From positions 1-9,361 of the forward strand of contig JAAZNH010000047.1 of assembly GCA_012798365.1 (NCBI GenBank): a stretch of DNA of 9,361 nt, read 5' to 3'. Positions 1 through 5,975 of this stretch are shown one piece after another (position 1 is the stretch's first letter; every line of letters begins with the position of its first letter). Position numbers and translations under genes: made by a program. This DNA is from Methanomicrobiales archaeon (GTDB lineage: Archaea > Halobacteriota > Methanomicrobia > Methanomicrobiales > Methanospirillaceae). The notes under the pieces were generated by a model. The model had not been told where the DNA came from and did not search any database. It worked only from the letters and a program-made list of their open reading frames with translations.

Positions 1-4
1 CAGA

Positions 5-937
5 TCAGGGAAATGCAAGAATGAGAATTGCACCCAGCACCATCAGGCCGGCACCGGACAACCGCCGGACCACCTCTTTTTCCCGGAAGATGATCGTCCC
101 GTACGCCACAACAAGGATGATGCTCATCCGTTTGATGGCAATCACATAGGGCACTATCTGGAGCAGGTAAGCCGTATTGATAGTAACCGCTTCAACAACC
201 AGCAGGCAGCCGGTCAGGATCCCGGCACCGAGCAGGTACCGTACCGGCACCGGTTCCTGCAGTACGGATTTGGGGGTTCCCGGATTGGGCTGGTGCTGCG
301 GGCAGAATGAAGGAGGGAGGAGACCCGCCCGTGCAAGGGCAGCAAGAATCCCGAATGCGATCCCGAGCACGAGAATGACAATACCGGATCCAAAATAGGA
401 ATCCGAGTTCAGGACCACCATCTTGTCAAAATTGATCGCAATCGCGTACAGGAACGCGACAAACAGCATTCCCATAACTGCCGGGTGGGAGATCATGGCC
501 CGGAACGGATCGGTGATCCGTTCATGTTCAGCGGACGTGTTGAGGACATATGACCCGGTAACAATGATCAGGATTCCCAAAATTCCCACTGCCGAAGGAT
601 ACTCGCCGAGCAGGAGCGCCGCTGTCCCGACAAGGAACAGCGGCGTGAACGAGAGCATGGGAATCGAGAGCGAGATATCTGAGGATGAAAGCGCCCGGAA
701 CGTGATGGCGGTTCCGAAAATATTGAGAAATACGGTGGCACCGACGGCAGGAAAAAAATCCGGACCAATGGCCGGAAACCCGCGATACCACGAAAGCGTA
801 AGAAGGATCACACCGGTCGAGAGAAAACAGGTTGCTGCCAGCAGGTATGCGTTGAGCTGCTCAAGGAATTTTTTATTCAGGATAAAGTATGCGGCATTGG
901 CGCATGCCCCGGTTGCAGCAAGGATTGCCCAGAACAT
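5..937 (-). CDS. EamA/DMT-superfamily membrane transporter
   Basis: Predicted inner-membrane carrier of the drug/metabolite transporter superfamily, 310 residues, the usual length for a protein with two tandem EamA repeats. About ten hydrophobic segments run through the chain. The first repeat spans about residues 2-131 and ends in GILGILIIVTGSYVLN. The second spans about 150-308 and carries the family-like stretch VVAYGTIIFREKEVVRRLSG before a last membrane helix. A polar loop of about 25 residues (about 205-230, rich in Pro and Gln) separates helices of the second repeat. The substrate cannot be read from sequence; EamA proteins export or import metabolites, amino acids or nucleotide sugars. 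The ATG at 937 gives a membrane segment from residue 2. No clear Shine-Dalgarno site precedes it. It lies 104 bases downstream of the cysteine hydrolase on the same strand, with a terminator-like hairpin between, so it may be transcribed separately. Family assignment is firm; function is not. Confidence 0.93.
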   Translation of the reverse strand: MFWAILAATGACANAAYFILNKKFLEQLNAYLLAATCFLSTGVILLTLSWYRGFPAIGPDFFPAVGATVFLNIFGTAITFRALSSSDISLSIPMLSFTPLFLVGTAALLLGEYPSAVGILGILIIVTGSYVLNTSAEHERITDPFRAMISHPAVMGMLFVAFLYAIAINFDKMVVLNSDSYFGSGIVILVLGIAFGILAALARAGLLPPSFCPQHQPNPGTPKSVLQEPVPVRYLLGAGILTGCLLVVEAVTINTAYLLQIVPYVIAIKRMSIILVVAYGTIIFREKEVVRRLSGAGLMVLGAILILAFP

Positions 938-951
938 GAATAGGAAGTCTC

Positions 952-975
952 AAAAAGCATGGGATCTGTTCCCAT
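952..975 (-). terminator. Terminator-like hairpin with T5 tail between hydrolase and transporter genes
   Basis: On the minus strand a 6-bp perfect stem (ATGGGA / TCCCAT, 5-base loop ACAGA) is followed after GC by TTTTT. It lies 66 bases after the hydrolase stop and its T-run ends about 15 bases before the transporter ATG. It could end the hydrolase transcript or attenuate read-through into the transporter. Archaeal termination depends mainly on U-tracts, so the stem may be incidental. Confidence 0.4.
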
Positions 976-1041
976 ATCGGGTTTGCGCCACGAAATCTAG
1001 GTACACGGGAAAACAGATACGATTAATGGATACGGGAGGGC

Positions 1042-1587
1042 TCAAATCCCGATGATCCATTCATCGGTCTTCAGCACGCGGGAGAACCGCATCTGCTGTG
1101 TGACAAGAATGGCACGGTGCAGGTCAGCATCGCTGATCGAACCGGCAGCATTTGAGATGGTGAGTGTCCCGGTTGCATCGGACAGGAAATTGACCGTATA
1201 ACCGCGGTGAAATGCCTGCCGGGCCGTTGTGTCGCAACACATCTGTGTCATGTAGCCGGCAATGGTGACCGTGGTAATCCCGTGGGCTTTTAACCATTCC
1301 TCAAGGGACGTCCCGGTAAAACTGCCCGGCAGGTGCTTCTCGATCACCACATCCGCATGCCGGCGCTTTATCTCGTCATGCAGCTCCCAGCCGGGCGTGC
1401 CTTTCCGAAAGGTGGCTGCTTCAGGCGCGATATTCGTGTGCTGGATGACAACAACCGGGACATGGGAGGAATGAGCCCAGTCCATGGCTTTCAGGATATT
1501 CTCAAAACTGCCGGCAGGGTATGTGACCGGGACTTTACCGGTAAAATACTCATTCTGGACATCGATGATAAGTAATGCCTGTTTCAT
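1042..1587 (-). CDS. Isochorismatase-family cysteine hydrolase
   Basis: Cytosolic alpha/beta hydrolase of the isochorismatase-like (cysteine hydrolase) superfamily, 181 residues, full family length. The N-terminal strand ALLIIDVQNEY carries the catalytic Asp (D9). Lys84 in VVIEKHLPGSF fits the catalytic lysine, and Cys117 in GYMTQMCCDTTARQA fits the nucleophile; a second Cys follows at 118. All three residues expected of the family triad are present, so the enzyme should be active, hydrolysing an amide, imide or vinyl-ether bond. Relatives include nicotinamidases, carbamoylases and isochorismatases, and the substrate cannot be chosen from sequence. Its ATG overlaps the stop of the upstream acetyltransferase gene in ATGA, which points to translational coupling and a shared transcript. 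A link between the two activities, such as turnover of a small amide or detoxification, is inference. Confidence 0.93.
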   Translation of the reverse strand: MKQALLIIDVQNEYFTGKVPVTYPAGSFENILKAMDWAHSSHVPVVVIQHTNIAPEAATFRKGTPGWELHDEIKRRHADVVIEKHLPGSFTGTSLEEWLKAHGITTVTIAGYMTQMCCDTTARQAFHRGYTVNFLSDATGTLTISNAAGSISDADLHRAILVTQQMRFSRVLKTDEWIIGI

Positions 1588-2069
1588 GATCGGTTCTCCA
1601 GGAAAAACGTGCGCCGGTCAATCTCCATGGTGAAGAACTGGACGGTCTTTCCGAGAATCTCTTCCGTGGTCTCACCGGTTGGCCGGAATTTTACTGAAGT
1701 ATACAGCCGCTGGGCACGCAGGTTGTTCTTGCGGACGATGAGGCGGACTGCCGTTACGGACATATCCGCAAAACAGTACTGGAGGCTGAGGCGCAGGATC
1801 ATTCTTCCGGCTCCTTTACCGATATGGGACGGGTGCAGCGCAATCCGGAACTCCTTCTTCCCGGGACCGTCCGGGGAGAGGACCGAGAAGCCGACAAGTT
1901 CACCCCGGTCCATGGCAACAAGGATCTCCGACCCGGGTTTTACCCGGTACTTATCCAGCCAGCCGCCGTCCCGCAGGCAGTAGTCCAGTTCAGTAAACTC
2001 CGGAGGATACTGCGGCCATGCCTTGATAGCTGCAACATCCGCATTCCGTAAGGGTCGAAGAATGATCAT
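1584..2069 (-). CDS. GNAT-family N-acetyltransferase
   Basis: Acetyl-CoA-dependent acetyltransferase of the GNAT fold, 161 residues from the ATG at 2069. The opening MIILRPLRNADVAAIKAW is a typical GNAT first strand and helix. The acetyl-CoA pyrophosphate loop (motif A) is at about residues 76-92, IALHPSHIGKGAGRMIL, with H-I-G-K-G-A-G in the Q/R-x-x-G-x-G/A position. Motif B follows at about 112-133 (VRKNNLRAQRLYTSVKF). The frame stays open to a TTG at 2099, but that adds ten residues unlike a GNAT start and falls inside a T7 run, so ATG 2069 is preferred. Neither start has a convincing Shine-Dalgarno site. The stop overlaps the start of the cysteine hydrolase by four bases. The acceptor is unknown; small amines, antibiotics and protein N-termini are all possible for such GNATs. 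Confidence 0.86.
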   Translation of the reverse strand: MIILRPLRNADVAAIKAWPQYPPEFTELDYCLRDGGWLDKYRVKPGSEILVAMDRGELVGFSVLSPDGPGKKEFRIALHPSHIGKGAGRMILRLSLQYCFADMSVTAVRLIVRKNNLRAQRLYTSVKFRPTGETTEEILGKTVQFFTMEIDRRTFFLENRS

Positions 2070-2097
2070 GGATACTGGTACGATATGCTGCACCGGC

Positions 2098-2104
2098 AAA
2101 AAAA
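2098..2104 (-). terminator. T7 tract after the Cas6b-like gene
   Basis: An uninterrupted run of seven T on the minus strand, 22 to 29 bases after the Cas6b-like stop codon and about 30 bases before the GNAT ATG. Such U-tracts are the main termination signal in archaea. If used, it separates the Cas6b-like transcript from the GNAT-hydrolase pair. No stem precedes it. Confidence 0.27.
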
Positions 2105-2126
2105 GATGAGGATGTCCCGGCTAAGA

Positions 2127-2837
2127 TTATCGTGCCGCACATCCGGATTTGCCTGGAGCATCGTGCGGGCGCAAGGGCCCGGCATCCGGGATCTGCCGGA
2201 TGGTACCGTATCCCTCTGAAACGGATCGCCCGATGGCAAGGTTGTCCGGGATGACAAGGTTTGTTCGGAATTTGCCGAAAAAGACCATCACATTTTCCCG
2301 GTCAATCCGCATCCGTTCGAACCGTACCTTCGCGCTGCAGGAAACAGATTGTGTAAGTGGTGCATCCAGCGATTTTGCAAGGGTGGTAAGATGCGAAAGG
2401 AGCAGTTTTTCCATAAATGCATCCCGTGCCGGCTTTCCGGTGAGGTCATAGAATTTTTTCGCATGCTGCTGGTTGAGCGCAAGCCATGGCGTGAGGAACT
2501 CGTAGGTGTGCATGTGGCTGTCTGGTCCGAACTCTTCGCTGCGGATAGCCGGATCACGGCTGATAATAGTGCATTCATGGCCCCCGGTCCCCATCGTAGT
2601 CCTGCCGGACACGGCTGAATGAAGAAACACAGCGCCCTGGCATATGCCGATCGCGAGCAGGGTGTCCTTTACTTCCTTGACCTGGAGTGGCGGGTAGCGG
2701 TGCAGTACATGGCTGCCGGATGATGCAGGAACAGGCTCTTCAGAAAGCCGGTGTGCCAGGCCGGCGCGGAATTCCGCGGTTGAGAACTGCTCCAGGTGGA
2801 TGGGACTGAGCATGACCGAGAAGAGGGGAAGGATCAT
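2127..2837 (-). CDS. cas6: Cas6b-like CRISPR RNA-processing endoribonuclease, solitary
   Basis: Resembles the Cas6b branch of Cas6 endoribonucleases, which cut CRISPR precursor RNA inside the repeat. The protein has 236 residues from the ATG at 2837. That start has GGTG six bases upstream and is preferred to the GTG at 2867 in the same frame. Visible family features are: the N-terminal half with HRYPPLQVK (about 46-54) followed by a strand and LLAIGICQGA; the mid-region helix start TPWLALNQQHAKKFYDL (about 116-132); and the C-terminal glycine-rich loop IGRSVSEGYGTI (about 202-213), the most diagnostic Cas6 element. Candidate catalytic residues are His43 or His46 with Tyr48, by analogy with the N-terminal His and Tyr of characterised Cas6b. 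A tail of about 23 residues after the glycine-rich loop, rich in Pro, Gly and Arg, is unusual. No cas1, cas2, effector genes or repeats are in the window, so it may act on a distant array. The assignment is from remembered family patterns and is moderately sure. Confidence 0.7.
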   Translation of the reverse strand: MILPLFSVMLSPIHLEQFSTAEFRAGLAHRLSEEPVPASSGSHVLHRYPPLQVKEVKDTLLAIGICQGAVFLHSAVSGRTTMGTGGHECTIISRDPAIRSEEFGPDSHMHTYEFLTPWLALNQQHAKKFYDLTGKPARDAFMEKLLLSHLTTLAKSLDAPLTQSVSCSAKVRFERMRIDRENVMVFFGKFRTNLVIPDNLAIGRSVSEGYGTIRQIPDAGPLRPHDAPGKSGCAAR

Positions 2838-2887
2838 AGGGCGCACCTGTACAGCAATTGCCGCCACATCTTAAGCATTTTTCCCGG

Positions 2888-2901
2888 AAAAAACCAAAAA
2901 A
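2888..2901 (-). terminator. Double T6 tract after the lipoprotein gene
   Basis: On the minus strand, two T6 runs separated by GG begin 27 bases after the lipoprotein stop codon. This is a typical archaeal U-tract terminator. The promoter of the Cas6b-like gene must lie in the remaining 50 or so bases; no convincing TATA box is visible there, only the weak AT stretch AAAAATGCTTAAG. Confidence 0.45.
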
Positions 2902-2928
2902 CGAGGGCCTCCGGCACTCTCTCAATGA

Positions 2929-3783
2929 TTACAAGGTAACCGTAAACCGCTGCACGGCGGTGGTATTCCGCGAGCTGTCAGTAACCGCCACGAAGAAATC
3001 CCCGACGGCCTGGATCTCGCCGGTTGCACTCCACGTGTTGGTGCCGCATGTGCCGCCCTGCACGATGGTGACAAACGTACCGTGAGGGCCATCCGGCCGC
3101 CGTGCATCCGCTTCATTGACCGGGAAGATGGAATACCGCAGCTCATCACCTTCGCCAATGTTGGTCGTACCGGCGATCGTGAACGGCCGGGCTGCCACCT
3201 GGTTTCCTACCGGATTGATATGAATCCAGGATACCGTGGTGGATTCATTGATAAGCGGGCAGGGGGTCGGCGTTGCCACAGGTACGGGAAGCGCACGGAC
3301 GAGAAAATCCCGTTCAGCACCGCAATCCGAGACAATGCGGTATCGCCCGGGCGCCCAGCCTTCGGTTACGAACCGGTACACCCGTGTGGATTCGTTGGTC
3401 TGCAGGCGGGAGGAATTGCCCACTACCTTGTGCTCTGGTCCCATCTGTGTTGCCCAGCGGCCGGAACCCGCCTGGAACGTGACGCGGAAATCCGGTGGTG
3501 TGTTGCTGCACTCAAGCGGCTGTGAGCCGGTGTTGGTGATAACAAATTCCACCACTTCACCGGTATTGTACACATCGGTATCCATGTGAATGAACCCCGA
3601 TAGGGCATCCGGCTGGGCGATCGCGATCTGGTAACTGGAACCATTCTGCGATTCTGCCGGAAGGGGACTGGCAGCGGGACTGGAGGAGGAGGCCGGTGTG
3701 GTGCAGCCACCCGCGATTATCAGGGCAAGCAGGCAGAGCGTGAGAAGGCAGAACGGGAGCAGGGTGCGGGACTGATATGGCAT
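2929..3783 (-). CDS. Two-domain secreted lipoprotein (BsuPI-like plus WIHI-type domain)
   Basis: Predicted cell-surface lipoprotein, 284 residues from the ATG at 3783. That start gives a proper signal: Arg6, a Leu-rich core, then the lipobox-like IIAGGC with Cys27 as the lipidation site. An in-frame ATG at 3873 would put 30 polar residues before the signal and is rejected. A Ser/Pro/Ala spacer (about 28-50) is followed by a beta-rich domain at about 65-162 with VVEFVITNTGSQPLEC and WAPGRYRIVSDC, resembling BsuPI/Ig-like domains, with Cys92 and Cys154 able to pair. The second domain (about 180-284) opens with VSWIHINPVGNQVAARPFTI and AGTTNIGEGDELRYSIF, a pattern common in surface proteins of Methanomicrobiales; Cys175 and Cys246 could form a second disulfide. 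The role is unknown; envelope binding or protease inhibition are only guesses. No clear Shine-Dalgarno site is seen. Confidence 0.85.
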   Translation of the reverse strand: MPYQSRTLLPFCLLTLCLLALIIAGGCTTPASSSSPAASPLPAESQNGSSYQIAIAQPDALSGFIHMDTDVYNTGEVVEFVITNTGSQPLECSNTPPDFRVTFQAGSGRWATQMGPEHKVVGNSSRLQTNESTRVYRFVTEGWAPGRYRIVSDCGAERDFLVRALPVPVATPTPCPLINESTTVSWIHINPVGNQVAARPFTIAGTTNIGEGDELRYSIFPVNEADARRPDGPHGTFVTIVQGGTCGTNTWSATGEIQAVGDFFVAVTDSSRNTTAVQRFTVTL

Positions 3784-4111
3784 GAACGTATGGAGAAGGG
3801 TGGGTGCTTGTGTGTGATGTAATTTTGGGTTGGCTGGTTGGCCATAATCCGTTACCAGCTCCCGGGGATCCATGTCCAGCGCGATAGAACGTGGTTACCC
3901 TGCCATCAGCGCAGGTTCATGAATAATGGGGTAGTTTCGGGTCGTCCTATCCAGTCATAGTCCCAAAACTCCCGAAGAGTGCCGGAAATCTGTGGTTTTT
4001 TTTAGAATGCAATGCAGGAAAAAGATCATGGCAGGGCATTTTTTTTTAAATCGCTTCTATCCTGACACCACCCATACATCATGTACAACACTGCCCTGCA
4101 AGATCCTGGCA
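3784..4111. other. 328-base intergenic region without a supported gene
   Basis: Lies between the acyltransferase stop and the lipoprotein start, both on the minus strand. It holds two homopolymer runs (T8 at 3996-4003 and T9 at 4039-4047 followed by AAA on the plus strand) and an 8-bp inverted repeat, GCAGGGCA at 4031-4038 and TGCCCTGC at 4092-4099. The A-rich minus-strand sequence ATTTAAAAA near 4041-4050 could be a TATA element for the lipoprotein gene, which would then have a long 5' leader. On the plus strand TTTTTAAAT could serve as a promoter antisense to the acyltransferase 3' end. The short open frames here have no coding character that I can recognise. Confidence 0.5.
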
Positions 4112-4852
4112 CTACAGGACACGCGTCCCGGTAATACAGCCCAACAGGAGAATGATCACCGGCTGGTGGACGAGATAGATCACAAGCGAGTGCCGGCCTA
4201 AAAACCCTATGGAGGTAATGAACCTATCCGGCAGGGGCGGTAGTGAGAAATGCCGCGTTCCGCCGCTATAGAGGACTGAACCGATTCCCATCCCGATAAG
4301 GACGATCCCGAACCAGGGGAAGAGCGGCGTGTAGTCCACCGAATGGAACCCGGCCGGCATGATCCCAAGCGGCAGCAGGAATGCCGGGCCGGAAATAGTG
4401 GAGATCACAAAGCCAACAGGAATACACGCGAGACCGGCAAGGATATTCCATTTCCCAAACCGGAAAAAGAACACGGAGAGGATAACGGAAACCCCGATCA
4501 GGTGCAGGATCCCAAAGATGACAAAACCCTCCCCGAGGTACACCCAGGTGGCGGCAGTAACAAGCAGGCCAAGCGCAAAGATTCCCGCTCCGCGGAGCAG
4601 GAATTTTTTTGTCAGCGCAACGCCGCTCATGGCTGCTGCAGCCCGGTCATGGCTCACGACAAGGGAAACACCGGCAATGCACAGGAACAGCGATGCGGTG
4701 GCATACGCAAAGTACCGCCAGAAACCCGTTGTTGCAGCAACCAAGACAAGGGAAAAAAATGCCAGGTCGAAGATTGTATGATACACAATCATCATGAGGA
4801 TCGCAATGCCCCGCAGGAAATCAATCTCCCACAGGCGCGATCCTCCGGACAT
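4112..4852 (-). CDS. DUF1624 heparan-alpha-glucosaminide N-acetyltransferase-like membrane protein
   Basis: Polytopic membrane protein of the DUF1624/HGSNAT-catalytic family, 246 residues. It opens with the family signature RLWEIDFLRGIAILMMIVYH at residues 6-25: the E-I-D-x-L-R-G motif followed by a helix with His25. About seven hydrophobic segments follow. His117 sits in an internal helix (IFGILHLIG), and the last segment is LGRHSLVIYLVHQPVIILLL (218-237), typical of this acyltransferase superfamily. The eukaryotic relative transfers acetyl from cytosolic acetyl-CoA across the lysosomal membrane to glucosamine; prokaryotic DUF1624 proteins are mostly uncharacterised, so a role in acylating a surface glycan or lipid is inference. 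The ATG at 4852 leaves a short cytoplasmic N-terminus before the motif. It diverges from the methanogenesis marker gene with 111 bases between them. The family call is firm. Confidence 0.88.
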   Translation of the reverse strand: MSGGSRLWEIDFLRGIAILMMIVYHTIFDLAFFSLVLVAATTGFWRYFAYATASLFLCIAGVSLVVSHDRAAAAMSGVALTKKFLLRGAGIFALGLLVTAATWVYLGEGFVIFGILHLIGVSVILSVFFFRFGKWNILAGLACIPVGFVISTISGPAFLLPLGIMPAGFHSVDYTPLFPWFGIVLIGMGIGSVLYSGGTRHFSLPPLPDRFITSIGFLGRHSLVIYLVHQPVIILLLGCITGTRVL

Positions 4853-4963
4853 GCTTCATCATTAACCGCTGTGCGTGATATGCATAACGGATTCAGCTAT
4901 GCCCCATGGATTCCCCAGGGGCTATCCTTAAGAATGCGGCCGGAGATTCTCCTAAGAATACTC
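4853..4963. promoter_or_regulatory. Divergent promoter region with symmetric elements
   Basis: Shared upstream region of the acyltransferase (minus) and the methanogenesis marker gene (plus). It contains an AT-rich stretch GATATGCATAA at 4877-4887 that could be a TATA box. It also holds a CCCC-A-GGGG symmetric site at 4913-4921, an 11-base palindrome GGAGA-T-TCTCC at 4942-4952, and the near-identical pair CCTTAAGAAT (4926-4935) and CCTAAGAAT (4951-4959), 25 bases apart. These could be transcription factor sites. Which element serves which gene cannot be told from sequence. Confidence 0.35.
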
Positions 4964-5824
4964 ATGGCGCCAACCAACGACGAACATATCATTGAGGCAA
5001 ACGGCAGAAGCCGGATCGTGATACGGCAGGGAAAGGTCGTGGAAGTTGGAGATCCAATTATTCACGACTGCCCGCTTGCACGGCGTTTCGCGTACCCGAT
5101 CCCGGACATGAAAAAGGAATCCATCAAAGCCAATATCGAGCACCGGATCAAGGCATTCGGCATGTGTACACCCGATCGCGAAGTCATTGATACAAGAGAG
5201 TTTGTCGGGTTTGGCGCATCTGAAATTCTCAGCTTCGGCCTCAAAGCCGGGCTTATCGACTGCGTTGTCCTTGCATGCGATGGAGCCGGGACCGTGGTAA
5301 TCACAAAACCGGAACTCGTCCAGGGCATCGGCGGCCGTATGTCCGGCCTGGTCTCAACCTGCCCGTACCCCGCCGTCATGGAGCGGATCGAGAAAAACGG
5401 CGGGATTGTGCTTGACAAAGAACATGCCTCCATGGATGCCCTGGCCGGGGTTGCACTCGCAGTGGAGAGAGGTTTTCGTAAGATCGCTGTCACGGTTGCC
5501 CTGCCCGGTGATGCAGAAGCGATCCGGAGAAGCCATCCTGCTACCTTCATCTTCGGGGTCCACGTGACCGGCCTTTCACCCCGGGAGGCAGAAACCCTTG
5601 TCGGGGCCTCGGATCTTGTCACCAGCTGTGCATCAAAGACCATCCGCGATGCAGTTGCGAAAAAAGCACTTGTGCAGGCCGGCATAGCCATACCCATCTT
5701 TGCCATGACAAAACCCGGAAAGGAGATCATCATCGAAAAGATCCGCCTGGGTAACGAGCCCGTCCTCATCAAACCAACTGCCCTCCCCTCCCTCTCCGGC
5801 CAGCAGCCGGAACCCCTTGTCTGA
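4964..5824 (+). CDS. mmp8: Methanogenesis marker protein 8 (DUF2099)
   Basis: Cytosolic protein of the DUF2099 family, called methanogenesis marker 8 because it tracks with methyl-coenzyme M reductase in genomes. It has 286 residues from the ATG at 4964. Family segments seen in order are: DEHIIEANGRSRIVIRQGKV (6-25); a Cys at 36; the stretch ANIEHRIKAFGMCTPDRE (56-73); CDGAGTVVITKPELVQGIGG (105-124), the best-conserved block; VTSCASKTIRDA (219-230); and IPIFAMTKPGKEIIIEKI (243-260). Conserved-looking cysteines 36, 105, 133 and 222 and the Gly-rich block suggest a ligand or metal site, but the biochemical role is not settled. An upstream in-frame ATG at 4934 would add ten residues; neither start has a well-placed Shine-Dalgarno site, and 4964 brings the family motif closest to the N-terminus. 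The frame is also open far upstream, antisense to the acyltransferase, which is not meaningful. A T-rich tract follows the stop. Confidence 0.92.
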   Translation: MAPTNDEHIIEANGRSRIVIRQGKVVEVGDPIIHDCPLARRFAYPIPDMKKESIKANIEHRIKAFGMCTPDREVIDTREFVGFGASEILSFGLKAGLIDCVVLACDGAGTVVITKPELVQGIGGRMSGLVSTCPYPAVMERIEKNGGIVLDKEHASMDALAGVALAVERGFRKIAVTVALPGDAEAIRRSHPATFIFGVHVTGLSPREAETLVGASDLVTSCASKTIRDAVAKKALVQAGIAIPIFAMTKPGKEIIIEKIRLGNEPVLIKPTALPSLSGQQPEPLV

Positions 5825-5840
5825 TTTTTTATTCTATTTT
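5825..5840 (+). terminator. T-rich terminator after the methanogenesis marker gene
   Basis: T6 directly after the TGA stop, then ATTCTATTTT: twelve T in sixteen bases. This fits the U-tract type of archaeal terminator without a stem. Confidence 0.42.
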
Positions 5841-5906
5841 CCTCATGCTGTACAGAATATGGTTTGGCGGGAGACCATGCGGGGATCCATTCCGGAGGTA
5901 AGACTA

Positions 5907-5975
5907 ATGAAGGAAAAGGATCATGGTAAGTGTAACGGACATGAACCGTTCGTTATGGAGTTTTCTTATGGTTGA
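5907..5975 (+). CDS. Candidate 22-residue leader peptide upstream of mscL
   Basis: A short open frame of 22 codons plus TGA. Its ATG at 5907 is preceded by GGAGGT at 5894-5899 with a 7-base spacer, the best Shine-Dalgarno site in this window. It ends at 5975, overlapping the preferred mscL start (ATG 5968) by eight bases in another frame. The peptide begins MKEKDHGKCNGHEP, is polar and has no membrane segment or known motif. The arrangement suggests a translated leader that brings ribosomes to mscL by coupling, or a regulatory upstream ORF. Alternatively the strong site loads ribosomes for the mscL frame at ATG 5923. Expression is inferred only from the ribosome site and the overlap. Confidence 0.35.
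   Translation: MKEKDHGKCNGHEPFVMEFSYG

Noticed and set aside
423..1055. 210-codon plus-strand open frame opposite the EamA transporter
   Set aside because: Basic, low-hydrophobicity shadow of a membrane protein with no recognisable domain.
3992..4201. 69-codon plus-strand frame, and an 18-codon frame at 4081-4134, downstream of the T-rich runs
   Set aside because: No Shine-Dalgarno site, no recognisable residue pattern, and the longer frame overlaps the acyltransferase end. Only a possible promoter or RNA remains of interest there.
4343..4963. Plus-strand open frame of about 207 codons continuous with and upstream of the methanogenesis marker gene
   Set aside because: It is antisense to the DUF1624 gene, its translation is polar and low-complexity, and the marker family begins at DEHIIEA near 4964. 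It is a GC-driven shadow frame.
5062..5772. 236-codon minus-strand open frame opposite the methanogenesis marker gene
   Set aside because: Met/Ser/Arg-rich shadow translation; the plus-strand product matches a known family throughout.
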